Source: an uncultured Polaribacter sp. (GTDB lineage: Bacteria > Bacteroidota > Bacteroidia > Flavobacteriales > Flavobacteriaceae). From it: DNA of 64,000 nucleotides. The notes under the pieces were generated by a model. The model had not been told where the DNA came from and made no database searches. It saw only the letters and a list, made by a program, of their open reading frames with translations. Position 1 is the stretch's first letter. Every line of letters starts with the position of its first letter. The stretch spans positions 788,258 to 852,257 of the forward strand of contig CALSRX010000004.1 in assembly GCA_943788865.1 (NCBI GenBank), in the 5' to 3' direction. The translations under genes were made by a program, and so were the position numbers. Positions 34,917 through 45,851 of the stretch are shown here, in pieces.

Positions 34917-37322
34917 TTAGTTGCGCAATGGTTTACCAGTTTTTAACATGTGTTGAATTCGTTCTAATGTTTTTCTTTCTGTACAAAGACTTAAGAAAGC
35001 TTCGCGCTCAATATCTAATAAGTATTGTTCAGAAACTCTAGTTGGTTCAGATAAATCTCCACCAGCCATTACATACGCCAACTTGTTGGCTATTTTCTGA
35101 TCGTGTTCTGAGATATAGTTACTAGCCTCCATAGAGTCAGTACCTACTAAGAACATTCCCAATGCTTGTTTTCCTAGAACCAATATATCTTTACGTTTTA
35201 CAGGTTGTGTATAACCAGCTTCAGCCATTAATACTGCGTGCTTTTTAGCTTCGGCAATTTGTCTGTCTTTGTTTACTACCACAATATCTTTTCCTTTTTG
35301 CAAAATTCCCAAATCAAAAGCTTCATAAGCAGAAGTGGCTACTTTAGCCATTCCAATTGTTAAGAAATGTTCTTGTAAAACGTTTAGTTGTACATCTCCT
35401 TTGTGAAATAAATCTTGAGCTCTTAAAGCCATTTCCTTAGATCCACCACCACCAGGGATTACACCAACTCCAAATTCTACCAATCCGATATAAGTTTCTG
35501 CTGCTGCAACTACTTTGTCTGCGTGCATAGATAATTCACATCCACCACCTAAAGCCATTCCATGAGGAGCAGATATAGTAGGAATAGAAGAATAACGCAT
35601 ACGCATCATGGTATCTTGAAAATATTTGATAGCCATATTGAGTTCATCATATTCTTGCTCAACAGCCATCATAAAAATCATTCCAATATTTGCTCCAACA
35701 GAGAAGTTGGCTGCTTGATTTCCAATCACTAACCCTTGAAAATCTTTTTCAGCTAAATCTATTGCTTTATTGATTCCTGCCAACACATCACCACCTATGG
35801 TGTTCATTTTCGATTGGAATTCACAGTTTAAGATTCCGTCTCCTAAATCTTCAATTACGACTCCAGAGTTTTTAAACACTTCGTTTGATTTACGAATATT
35901 ATCTAAAATGATAAAGGCATCTTGCCCAGGTTTTTTTGTTTGAGTTTTAGCAGGGATATCATAATAATAGGTTGCTCCCTCTTTAACAGAATAGAAAGAT
36001 GTTGAGCCATTTGCTAACATATCTGTTACCCAAGATGCAGGAGTTTTACCTTCTGCTTTCATAATTTCAATTCCTTTTTCTACACCAATGGCATCCCAAA
36101 TTTCGAAAGGTCCATTTTCCCAACCAAAACCAGCTTTCATGGCATCATCAATTCTGTATACTTCATCAGAAATTTCTGGAATTCGATTCGAAACATATTC
36201 AAACATTGCTGAGAAATTTTTTCTATAAAATTCCCCAGCTTTGTCCTTACCAATAACCAATACTTTAAATCTATCAATCGGTTTATCGATTGTTTTTGTC
36301 AACTCTAAGGTTGCAAATTTTGCTCTTTTATTTGATCTGTATTCTAAGGTCTCTAAATCTAATGTTAAGATTTCTTTTTGACCATTGGCGTCTACAGATT
36401 TCTTATAAAAACCTTGCCCTGTTTTACTTCCTAACCATTTGTTTTCCATCATGGTTTTAATGAAACTTGGAAGTTTGAATAATTCATGCGCTTCATCTTC
36501 AGGACAGTTTTCATAAATTCCATTTGCAACATGAACTAAGGTGTCTAAACCAACAACATCTACAGTTCTGAAGGTTGCCGATTTTGGACGACCAATAACC
36601 GGACCCGTTAATTTGTCAACTTCTTCAACAGTTAATCCTAATTCTTTTACTTGATGAAACAACGATTGGATTCCGAAAATTCCAATTCTATTCCCAATAA
36701 AAGCCGGAGTATCTTTTGCTAAAACCGAAGTTTTACCTAAAAATTTAGACCCGTAATTCATTAAGAAATCGGTAATTTCTGGTTTACAATTTGGACCTGG
36801 AACTACTTCAAAAAGCTTTAAATATCTAGGTGGATTGAAAAAGTGAGTGACAGCAAAATGCTGTTGAAAATCATCACTTCTTCCTTCATTCATAAAATGA
36901 ATAGGAATACCAGAAGTATTAGAAGAAATAATTGTTCCTGGAGTTCTAAATTTTTCAATTTTTTCAAAGACTTGTTGTTTGATGTCTAAACGCTCAACAA
37001 CAACTTCCATTACCCAATCTACCTCTTTTATCAAATGCAAATCATCCTCTATATTTCCAGTGGTAATTTTATCTGCAAATTTTTGAGAATATATAGGTGA
37101 AGGCTTCGACTTTAATGAAGTCATTAACGCATCGTTTACTAAACGATTACGAACAATTTTATCTTCTAAAGTCAATCCTTTTGCTTTTTCTTTGTCGTTT
37201 AATTCTCTTGGAACGATGTCTAATAAAAGCACTTCTACACCAATATTGGCAAAATGACAAGCAATACCGCTTCCCATAATCCCAGAACCAATGATGGCAA
37301 CTTTTTTAATTCTTCTAGTCAT
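34917..37322 (-). CDS. fadB: 3-hydroxyacyl-CoA dehydrogenase / enoyl-CoA hydratase
   Basis: This multifunctional beta-oxidation enzyme (801 residues) has the domains in the order dehydrogenase first, hydratase last, the reverse of E. coli FadB. The N-terminal NAD fold has KVAIIGSGIMGSGIACHFAN at 7-26. The dehydrogenase core has ISSNTSGIPI and AVTHFFNPPRYLKLFEVVPG near 170. The C-terminal crotonase domain has APHGMALGGGCELSMHAD near 582 and VEFGVGVIPGGGGSKEMAL near 612, with the oxyanion glycines and catalytic glutamate region. This layout is standard in Bacteroidota. It is preceded by marR (9-bp gap) and followed by the thiolase gene. The gene symbol is functional rather than orthologous. Confidence 0.93.
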   Translation of the reverse strand: MTRRIKKVAIIGSGIMGSGIACHFANIGVEVLLLDIVPRELNDKEKAKGLTLEDKIVRNRLVNDALMTSLKSKPSPIYSQKFADKITTGNIEDDLHLIKEVDWVMEVVVERLDIKQQVFEKIEKFRTPGTIISSNTSGIPIHFMNEGRSDDFQQHFAVTHFFNPPRYLKLFEVVPGPNCKPEITDFLMNYGSKFLGKTSVLAKDTPAFIGNRIGIFGIQSLFHQVKELGLTVEEVDKLTGPVIGRPKSATFRTVDVVGLDTLVHVANGIYENCPEDEAHELFKLPSFIKTMMENKWLGSKTGQGFYKKSVDANGQKEILTLDLETLEYRSNKRAKFATLELTKTIDKPIDRFKVLVIGKDKAGEFYRKNFSAMFEYVSNRIPEISDEVYRIDDAMKAGFGWENGPFEIWDAIGVEKGIEIMKAEGKTPASWVTDMLANGSTSFYSVKEGATYYYDIPAKTQTKKPGQDAFIILDNIRKSNEVFKNSGVVIEDLGDGILNCEFQSKMNTIGGDVLAGINKAIDLAEKDFQGLVIGNQAANFSVGANIGMIFMMAVEQEYDELNMAIKYFQDTMMRMRYSSIPTISAPHGMALGGGCELSMHADKVVAAAETYIGLVEFGVGVIPGGGGSKEMALRAQDLFHKGDVQLNVLQEHFLTIGMAKVATSAYEAFDLGILQKGKDIVVVNKDRQIAEAKKHAVLMAEAGYTQPVKRKDILVLGKQALGMFLVGTDSMEASNYISEHDQKIANKLAYVMAGGDLSEPTRVSEQYLLDIEREAFLSLCTERKTLERIQHMLKTGKPLRN

Positions 37323-37331
37323 TTGTATAGT

Positions 37332-37790
37332 TTATTGAGCAGATTTTTTTGATTTTTCGTAAATCATTTTATCTGCTATTAATTTATTTATTGTTTCCGT
37401 TACTTTAAAAAAGCTTTCTAATTCTTTTTCTGTAACATGATCTCTAACTACATTGTTAAATTGATAAACAGAGTTTTTAGAGATTTCTCTCATTTCTTTT
37501 CCGTAAGCTGTCAATTTGATTAAAACCCCACGACCATCTTCCGGATTCTTCTCTCTACTAATAGCTCCTTTGTCTTCCATGCTTTTTAATATCCTTGAAA
37601 GACTTGTTGGTTCCATTCCCATTAAAGGCCCCAAAGCTGTTGATGGTGTTCCGTTTTCATAATCAATATTTAATAACACAAAAGCGGTTGCCATTGTGCT
37701 ATCATGCTTTGCTGCCTGCTCATTATACAATTTAGCAACGGCTTGCCAGGTTGCTCTTAATTGATGATCTATAGAAAACGTTTTATCCAT
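37332..37790 (-). CDS. MarR family transcriptional regulator of the beta-oxidation operon
   Basis: The 152-residue protein has the MarR winged-helix layout: an N-terminal dimerisation helix (LRATWQAVAKLYNEQAAKH), a DNA-recognition part near residues 54-75 (LGPLMGMEPTSLSRILKSME), and the wing KNPEDGRGVLIKLTAYGKE. It is the first gene of a run encoding 3-hydroxyacyl-CoA dehydrogenase, thiolase and acyl-CoA dehydrogenase. Two identical 16-bp sequences lie directly upstream. The likely role is a repressor of fatty-acid degradation released by acyl-CoA; the ligand is inference. Confidence 0.9.
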   Translation of the reverse strand: MDKTFSIDHQLRATWQAVAKLYNEQAAKHDSTMATAFVLLNIDYENGTPSTALGPLMGMEPTSLSRILKSMEDKGAISREKNPEDGRGVLIKLTAYGKEMREISKNSVYQFNNVVRDHVTEKELESFFKVTETINKLIADKMIYEKSKKSAQ

Positions 37791-37795
37791 AAATA

Positions 37796-37803
37796 CAAAT
37801 ATA
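37796..37803 (-). promoter_or_regulatory. -7 element of the marR–fad operon
   Basis: On the minus strand TATATTTG fits TAnnTTTG, ending 6 bp before the marR ATG. The first operator copy (37814-37829) covers the spacer just upstream, where a bound repressor would block RNA polymerase. Confidence 0.5.
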
Positions 37804-37813
37804 TGAAAAAATA

Positions 37814-37829
37814 TTATGCACGCATAGTA
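37814..37829. promoter_or_regulatory. Probable MarR operator, copy 1
   Basis: TTATGCACGCATAGTA contains the near-palindrome TATGC-AC-GCATA. It repeats exactly at 37842-37857, 28 bp away, between marR and the divergent ABC transporter gene. Confidence 0.6.
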
Positions 37830-37841
37830 AATTGTAAAAAA

Positions 37842-37857
37842 TTATGCACGCATAGTA
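37842..37857. promoter_or_regulatory. Probable MarR operator, copy 2
   Basis: Exact second copy of TTATGCACGCATAGTA, 28 bp (not quite three helical turns) from copy 1. It lies where the -33 region or activator site of marR would be. Confidence 0.6.
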
Positions 37858-37904
37858 TTTTTTATTTTTAAGACGTGAAATAATTGACAAACAATTAGAG
37901 AGTA

Positions 37905-37938
37905 TTGCCTAGGAGTAAAAGAATATTACTTAATTTTG
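37905..37938 (+). promoter_or_regulatory. Promoter for the ABC transporter operon
   Basis: TTG at 37905-37907 and TAATTTTG (TAnnTTTG) at 37931-37938 are separated by 23 bp. The ATG follows 48 bp later. Confidence 0.45.
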
Positions 37939-37986
37939 TTTGATGTCAAAAACCACGATTATTAGTTTAATTATTAAAATAAATCA

Positions 37987-38916
37987 ATGAGTAACTTATT
38001 AGAAATAAATAATGTAACTAAAAAATACGGAGAATTTACGGCTTTGAATAATGTAACTTTAAATATTCCAAAAGGAAGTGTTTTTGGGTTGTTAGGTCCA
38101 AATGGAGCAGGGAAAACATCCTTAATTCGAATTATCAACCAAATTACTTTGCCAGATAGCGGAACCATTTTGTTAGATGGAGAACCATTAGAACAAAGCC
38201 ATATTGAACAAATAGGATATTTACCAGAAGAACGTGGTTTGTATAAAAGCATGAAGGTTGGTGAACAAGCTTTGTATCTAGCCCAATTAAAAGGATTGTC
38301 TAAAATAGAAGCTAAAAAACGTTTAAAATATTGGTTCGATAAATTTGAAATTGGAGCTTGGTGGGATAAGAAAATTGAAGAACTTTCAAAAGGAATGGCA
38401 CAAAAAGTGCAATTTATTGTAACGGTGTTACATCAACCAAAATTATTGATTTTTGACGAGCCATTCTCTGGATTTGACCCAATTAATGCGCAATTAATTG
38501 CCAAGGAAATTTTACAATTGAGAGATGAAGGAGCCACCATTATTTTTTCTACTCATCGGATGGAATCTGTAGAAGAAATGTGTGATTATATCGCTTTGAT
38601 AAATAAATCGAATAAAATTGTAGACGGAAAATTAGATGACATTAAAAGACAATATAGAAGTAATACTTTTCAGATTGGATTGAAAACTTCTAATTCTAAA
38701 GAAATAGAAACTATTTTAAAACAACAATTTGAAGTAACACCCACAGATTATAGAATGTTAAATGAAGGTTTTACAGCCAATGTTAAAATTCCTGAAAATG
38801 AATCTCCCAATGGATTAATTTCGCTTCTAATGAAATATGGAGAGCTGCAACATTTTTTAGAATTAGTACCGAGTGCAAATGATATTTTTATTCAAGCAGT
38901 ACATAAAAACAGCTAA
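37987..38916 (+). CDS. ABC transporter ATP-binding protein (ABC-2/NatA type)
   Basis: The 309 residues form an ABC ATPase. Walker A GPNGAGKTS is at 37-45, the signature is EELSKGMAQKVQF near 132, and Walker B with the catalytic glutamate is LLIFDEPFSGFDP near 154. The H-loop lies in IFSTHRMESVEEM. A DUF4162-like C-terminal domain follows (about 215-305). It pairs with the permease encoded 3 bp downstream to make an ABC-2 exporter. The closest known theme is the Na+-efflux NatAB family, but the substrate cannot be read from the sequence. Confidence 0.93.
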   Translation: MSNLLEINNVTKKYGEFTALNNVTLNIPKGSVFGLLGPNGAGKTSLIRIINQITLPDSGTILLDGEPLEQSHIEQIGYLPEERGLYKSMKVGEQALYLAQLKGLSKIEAKKRLKYWFDKFEIGAWWDKKIEELSKGMAQKVQFIVTVLHQPKLLIFDEPFSGFDPINAQLIAKEILQLRDEGATIIFSTHRMESVEEMCDYIALINKSNKIVDGKLDDIKRQYRSNTFQIGLKTSNSKEIETILKQQFEVTPTDYRMLNEGFTANVKIPENESPNGLISLLMKYGELQHFLELVPSANDIFIQAVHKNS

Positions 38917-38919
38917 GCT

Positions 38920-40245
38920 ATGAAGAAGTTAAAATTAATTATTAGAAGAGAATTCTTAGCGAAAATAAAAAATAGATCCTTTATAATGATGACTTTTTTA
39001 AGTCCGTTATTGATGGTTGGAATTGGATTTTTAGTGTTCTTTTTAAGTAAAAAGAATGATGAAAATGTTAAGAACATAGTTTACGTAGATGAGTATCAAT
39101 TGTTCTCTAAAGACGATTTCGAAGATTCTAAATCGGTTCATTATTCAGATTATACAGTATTAGGGATTGAAGAGACTAAAAAGAAAGTTGAAGCTGGTGA
39201 TTATTATGGAGTTTTATACATTCCAAAAAAAGATAGTTTAGAGGTCTTGGCAAATTCTATTGAGTTTTACTCAAAAGATTCACCAAGCATGTCTGTTATT
39301 GGAAATTTAGAAAGTAAAGTATCAGCAAAATTACGTCATTTGAAGCTAGATCAATTAGGAATTGATTCAGAAAAAATTAAAGCCTCAAGGATTTCTACAG
39401 GGATTAAAATGTATAATTTCTCAGGAGAGCAGTCTTCAAAATTAATTAATGGGTTAAAGATTGGAGTAGGAGTAATTGCAGGTTATTTATTAATGATGTT
39501 TGTAATGATTTATGGTACTTCTGTAATGCGAAGTGTTATCGAAGAAAAAACAAGTAGAATTATAGAAATCATTGTTTCGTCTGTAAAACCTTTTCAATTG
39601 ATGTTGGGTAAAATTATTGGAAATGCTTCTGCCGGATTATTGCAATTCTTTATTTGGGGTATTATCTTGTTATTAATTAGTCTTGTTTCATCTTATGTTT
39701 TCGGAATAGATATGACAGAAGTACAAGCATCTAAATTATCACCAGAACAAATTGCAACAATGAAAGCAGCCGCAGGAAATGGAGAAATGCAAAAGGTTAT
39801 ACAAGAATTTTTTAGATTGCCTTTAGTAACCAATTTTATATTATTTATTTTTTACTTTTTAGGAGGTTTCTTTTTGTACAGTTCTTTATTTGCGGCAGTT
39901 GGTGCAGCAGTAGATAGCGAAACAGATACTCAACAGTTTATGTTGCCAATAATGTTGCCCTTAATTTTAGGCGTTTATGTTGGTTTTGCAACGGTTATTA
40001 ATGATCCTCACGGACCTATTTCTACCATCTTTTCTATGATTCCATTTACATCTCCAATTGTAATGTTAATGCGTGTTCCGTTTGGTGTTCCGTGGTATGA
40101 AATTGCTATTTCTATGGCATTATTATTGTTCACTTTTGTGTTTATGGTTTGGATGGCAGCTAAAATATATAGAGTAGGTATTTTAATGTATGGCAAAAAA
40201 CCAACCTATAAAGATTTGTATAAATGGATAAAATATAAAGGATAA
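38920..40245 (+). CDS. ABC-2 type transporter permease (NatB-like)
   Basis: The 441-residue membrane partner of the preceding ATPase. One membrane helix lies at about 21-42 (SFIMMTFLSPLLMVGIGFLV), then an extracytoplasmic domain of about 130 residues, then five more helices from about 184 on. The stretch RSVIEEKTSRIIEIIVSSVK near 205 is the family's conserved cytoplasmic coupling motif. LPIMLPLILGVYVG and SMIPFTSPIVMLMRVPFG near 345-390 are also typical of ABC-2 permeases. It starts 3 bp after the ATPase stop, so they are co-transcribed with the MscS channel gene. Confidence 0.92.
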   Translation: MKKLKLIIRREFLAKIKNRSFIMMTFLSPLLMVGIGFLVFFLSKKNDENVKNIVYVDEYQLFSKDDFEDSKSVHYSDYTVLGIEETKKKVEAGDYYGVLYIPKKDSLEVLANSIEFYSKDSPSMSVIGNLESKVSAKLRHLKLDQLGIDSEKIKASRISTGIKMYNFSGEQSSKLINGLKIGVGVIAGYLLMMFVMIYGTSVMRSVIEEKTSRIIEIIVSSVKPFQLMLGKIIGNASAGLLQFFIWGIILLLISLVSSYVFGIDMTEVQASKLSPEQIATMKAAAGNGEMQKVIQEFFRLPLVTNFILFIFYFLGGFFLYSSLFAAVGAAVDSETDTQQFMLPIMLPLILGVYVGFATVINDPHGPISTIFSMIPFTSPIVMLMRVPFGVPWYEIAISMALLLFTFVFMVWMAAKIYRVGILMYGKKPTYKDLYKWIKYKG

Positions 40246-40261
40246 AATGTATCTTTAAAAC

Positions 40262-41086
40262 ATGGAAAAAATAAAAGAACTTTTTAATTATACGTTTTCC
40301 TTTGGTGAAAAAGTACACATCAGTGTTTTGGCAATTATAATATTAATTCTAGCTTTTATAATTACTGCTTTTCTATTAAAGGTACTGCGGAAATTTATCA
40401 CTAGAAAACTTCCAGAGAATGATAAAGTAAAATTTGTTTCGGTTTTTAGTTACTTAAAGTGGCTGGTGTATATTATTATTTTTTTAATAACAATGCATAC
40501 CGCAGGAGTAAATGTTACTGCAATATTTGCTGCATCAGCAGCATTATTGATTGGTGTTGGTTTGGCATTGCAAACTTTGTTTCAAGACATTATTTCCGGA
40601 ATTTTTATTTTAATAGATCAATCTGTACACGTTGGCGATATCATCGAGTTAGAAGGAAAAGTTGGTAGAGTAGAAGAAATAAATTTAAGAACAACCAGAG
40701 CAGTTACAGTAGATAATAAAGTGTTGGTTATACCCAATCATTTGTATTTAACAAATAGTTTATATAACTGGACAGAGAATGGGGTTGAAACAAGAGAGGG
40801 AATAAATGTTGGAGTCGCTTATGGGAGTGATGTTAAACTCGTAGAAAAGTTGTTGTTAGATGCGGCTAAAGGAAATACGTCTGTGTTAAAGTATCCAGAA
40901 CCAAAAGTATTGTTTATGAATTTTGGAGATAGTTCTTTAGAGTTTAGAATTGCATTTACCATCAAAAATAGTTTCGAAGTGCGTTTTGTTCAAAGTGATA
41001 TTCGTTTTGAAATAGATAGATTGTTTAGAGAAAACGATATTAAAATTCCTTTTCCACAAAGAGATATTCATATTATAGAAAAATAA
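40262..41086 (+). CDS. Mechanosensitive ion channel family protein (MscS)
   Basis: The 274 residues have three membrane helices (about 17-41, 60-80 and 86-118). The pore-lining third helix is rich in Gly and Ala: FAASAALLIGVGLALQTLFQ, then DIISGIFILID. It is followed by the MscS beta domain (HVGDIIELEGKVGRVEEINL, RTTRAVTVDNKVLVIPNHLY) and the alpha/beta C-terminal cage domain. Family members open under membrane tension to release solutes during osmotic downshock. The gene follows the ABC permease by 16 bp and precedes the response regulator by 8 bp. Confidence 0.94.
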   Translation: MEKIKELFNYTFSFGEKVHISVLAIIILILAFIITAFLLKVLRKFITRKLPENDKVKFVSVFSYLKWLVYIIIFLITMHTAGVNVTAIFAASAALLIGVGLALQTLFQDIISGIFILIDQSVHVGDIIELEGKVGRVEEINLRTTRAVTVDNKVLVIPNHLYLTNSLYNWTENGVETREGINVGVAYGSDVKLVEKLLLDAAKGNTSVLKYPEPKVLFMNFGDSSLEFRIAFTIKNSFEVRFVQSDIRFEIDRLFRENDIKIPFPQRDIHIIEK

Positions 41087-41094
41087 AAATACAG

Positions 41095-42258
41095 ATGCCA
41101 AAGATTTTAATCATAGAAGACGAAGCAGCAATTAGAAGAGTATTAAAAAAAATTATTTCTGAAGAAAATGAGGCACATAATGTAGAAGAAGCAGAAGATG
41201 GCCTGCAAGGCATAGAAATGATTATGAACACCGATTATGATTTGGTTTTTTGTGATATTAAAATGCCAAAAATGGATGGAGTGGAAGTACTTGAAAAAGC
41301 AAAAAAAATAAAACCTGAAATTCCGATTGTAATGATTTCTGGTCATGGAGATCTAGAAACTGCTGTAAATACAATGCGTTTGGGAGCTTTTGATTATATC
41401 TCTAAGCCACCAGATTTAAATCGTTTGCTAAACACTGTTCGAAATGCTTTGGACAGAAAAGAATTGGTTGTTGAGAACAAACGATTAAAGAAAAAAGTTA
41501 GTAAAAGCTATGAAATGGTAGGAGAAAGCAAAGCCATTTCTCATATTAAAGACATCATTGAAAAAGTAGCAGCAACCGATGCGCGTGTCTTAATTACTGG
41601 GCCAAACGGAACAGGAAAAGAATTGGTTGCACATTGGCTCCACGAAAAATCTGATCGTTCTAATGCACCAATGGTAGAAGTTAATTGTGCGGCTATTCCT
41701 TCAGAGTTGATTGAGAGTGAGTTATTTGGTCATGTAAAAGGTTCTTTTACAGGTGCCAATAAAGACAGGGCAGGTAAGTTTGAAGCTGCAAATGGAGGAA
41801 CTATTTTTTTGGATGAAATTGGAGACATGAGTTTGTCTGCACAAGCAAAAGTATTGAGAGCTTTACAAGAAAATAAAATTACTAGAGTTGGTTCAGATAA
41901 AGATATTAGTGTAAATGTTAGAGTAGTTGCAGCAACCAATAAAAACTTAAAAGAAGAGATTTCTGAAGGACGATTTAGAGAAGATTTATATCATAGATTG
42001 GCTGTAATTTTAATACAAGTTCCTGCTTTAAACGATAGAAGAGAAGACATTCCGTTATTGGTAGATTTCTTTTCTCAAAAAATTACAGAAGAACAAGGCG
42101 GTGCTAAAAAGGCTTTTTCGAATGAAGCTATTCAACTATTGCAAGAATACGATTGGACAGGTAACATTAGAGAATTAAGGAATGTTGTAGAGCGCTTAAT
42201 TATTCTTGGAGAGAATGAAGTGTCTAAAAAAGACATTACCCTTTTTGCAAGCAAATAG
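41095..42258 (+). CDS. Sigma-54-dependent response regulator (NtrC-like, without a Fis DNA-binding domain)
   Basis: The 387-residue protein has a receiver domain (phospho-acceptor Asp54 in FCDIKMPKMDG) and an AAA+ sigma-54 activator domain. Walker A is GPNGTGKE at 169-176, the sigma-54-contacting loop is GSFTGA at 216-221 (GAFTGA in most homologues), and Walker B is IFLDEIGD near 237-244. The arginine-rich NIRELRNVVERLII motif comes near 365. The protein stops about 20 residues later, so no C-terminal HTH is present and it must act without classical DNA binding or via another factor. No histidine kinase gene is adjacent. It ends the ABC/MscS transcript before a strong terminator. Confidence 0.93.
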   Translation: MPKILIIEDEAAIRRVLKKIISEENEAHNVEEAEDGLQGIEMIMNTDYDLVFCDIKMPKMDGVEVLEKAKKIKPEIPIVMISGHGDLETAVNTMRLGAFDYISKPPDLNRLLNTVRNALDRKELVVENKRLKKKVSKSYEMVGESKAISHIKDIIEKVAATDARVLITGPNGTGKELVAHWLHEKSDRSNAPMVEVNCAAIPSELIESELFGHVKGSFTGANKDRAGKFEAANGGTIFLDEIGDMSLSAQAKVLRALQENKITRVGSDKDISVNVRVVAATNKNLKEEISEGRFREDLYHRLAVILIQVPALNDRREDIPLLVDFFSQKITEEQGGAKKAFSNEAIQLLQEYDWTGNIRELRNVVERLIILGENEVSKKDITLFASK

Positions 42259-42274
42259 GATACTATTCGTAAAT

Positions 42275-42304
42275 AAAAAAGGGAGGTAAATACCTCCCTT
42301 TTTT
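42275..42304 (+). terminator. Bidirectional terminator between the NtrC-like gene and katG
   Basis: 14-bp perfect arms AAAAAAGGGAGGTA/TACCTCCCTTTTTT around AA, with A and T runs, suit termination on both strands. The katG gene ends 14 bp further on. Confidence 0.9.
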
Positions 42305-42317
42305 GTTTGAATGGAAT

Positions 42318-44564
<2,247 letters not shown>

Positions 44565-44786
44565 TTAAAAATAATTTTTATCTATATTATTTATTTAAAT
44601 ATAGTTAAACTTATAAGAAAGTTTCCGTTGCTCATGCGAATTCGTTTTTTTCTATTACCTCAACCTTGTTGGCTCTTTTTCAGAGGAATAAAATCAAAAA
44701 AAAATCCTTAAAAGAACATATAAAAAAACCTTATAGTTCTATAAGTAAAAAGGCTCGCTATGCTTTTTTAATCCTGCTATGTATGG

Positions 44787-44794
44787 TATTTTTG
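44787..44794 (+). promoter_or_regulatory. -7 element for the peroxiredoxin operon
   Basis: TATTTTTG fits TAnnTTTG, 34 bp before the ATG at 44829. No TTG is found at the expected distance, which would be usual for an activator-dependent promoter. Confidence 0.5.
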
Positions 44795-44828
44795 CAGGAT
44801 AAAAAAATCACTAAATTAAAAACAAAAA

Positions 44829-45471
44829 ATGGCAACAACAGTAGGTAAAAAATTTCCAAATTTATTTGTAGATGCAATGAATGAAATGGGAGATACATTT
44901 AAAGTAAATGTATTAGAAGAGGCAGTTAGCAACAAAAAGAAAGTTGTATTGTTTTGGTACCCAAAAGATTTTACATTCGTTTGTCCAACAGAGTTGCATG
45001 CTTTTCAAGCAGCAATTAGGTGAGTTCGAAAAAAGAAACACTATAGTAATAGGAGCTTCTTGTGATACTCCAGAAGTACATTTTGCTTGGTTGAGTACAG
45101 CAAAAGATAATGGTGGAATTGAAGGTGTAACTTATCCAATTTTAGCAGATAGCAATAGAAATTTGTCATCAATTTTAGGTATTTTAGACATTACTAACGA
45201 AACTTTTGATGAGGCTTCACAAACGATTCAAGTTGAAGGAGATAATGTAACCTATAGAGCAACTTATTTAATTGATGAAGAAGGAACTGTTTTTCATGAA
45301 GGAATTAATCATATGCCAGTAGGTAGAAATGTAAATGAATATTTACGTTTAATTGATGCCTATGCTCATGTGCAATCTCATGGAGAGGTTTGTCCAGCTA
45401 ACTGGGAAGAAGGTAAAGATGCAATGAAAGCAAATGCTAAAGGAACTGCAGAATATTTAGCTTTTCACTAA
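44829..45471 (+). CDS. Peroxiredoxin (AhpC/Prx1 type), interrupted by a one-base insertion
   Basis: A thiol peroxidase that reduces hydrogen peroxide and organic peroxides. The first frame gives FPNLFVDAMNEMG, then WYPKDFTFVCPTELHAFQAA with the peroxidatic Cys52, then runs into TGA. The frame shifts by +1 at 45011-45020 (AGCAATTAGG) and continues LGEFEKRNTIVIGASCDTPE to the resolving Cys in GEVCPANWEEG and ends at 45471. Removing one A at 45014-45015 restores QAALGEFEKRN, the expected family sequence, for a 213-residue product. The span is one base over a multiple of three. Either the gene is inactivated or the base is a sequencing error. It leads an operon with thioredoxin and a small protein. 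Confidence 0.85.
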
Positions 45472-45540
45472 AAAGTTAATTACGAATTATGAATTACGAG
45501 TTTTAAACTCTCAATTTATAACTTAAAATTTATAATCATT

Positions 45541-45849
45541 ATGGTACAAGAATTAAATCAAGATAACTTAGGGCAAATTATAGCAGATAACAAAACAGTT
45601 GTCGTTCAATATGCAGCTACTTGGTGTGGAAACTGTAGAATTATGAAACCAAAATTTAAGAAGCTAGCTTCAGAAAATGAAAACATGGTTTTTGTAATTG
45701 CAGATGCAGAAAAATTTCCAGAAAGTAGAAAATTAGCAGATGTAAGTAATTTGCCAACTTTTGCAACTTTTGTAGAGGGTGCTTTTGTAAATCAAACCCA
45801 AACAAACAAGTTCGAAGTTTTAAAAGAACTGGTAAACGAAATAGCATAG
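45541..45849 (+). CDS. Thioredoxin family protein
   Basis: The 102-residue thioredoxin fold has the active site Cys29-Gly-Asn-Cys32 in ATWCGNCRIMKPKF and the cis-proline loop NLPTFATFVEG near 74. CGNC differs from the usual CGPC, which should alter its redox potential. It follows the peroxiredoxin gene by 69 bp and is 2 bp from the next gene. The likely role is electron supply to that peroxiredoxin, with trxB (30541) as possible reductase; this pairing is inference from gene order. The spacer before it contains short AATTACGAATTATGAATTACG-like repeats. Confidence 0.9.
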   Translation: MVQELNQDNLGQIIADNKTVVVQYAATWCGNCRIMKPKFKKLASENENMVFVIADAEKFPESRKLADVSNLPTFATFVEGAFVNQTQTNKFEVLKELVNEIA

Positions 45850-45851
45850 TT

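Noticed and set aside
44666-44848. Open frame before the peroxiredoxin
   Set aside because: It overlaps the real gene start in another frame, covers its promoter, and looks like random AT-rich coding.
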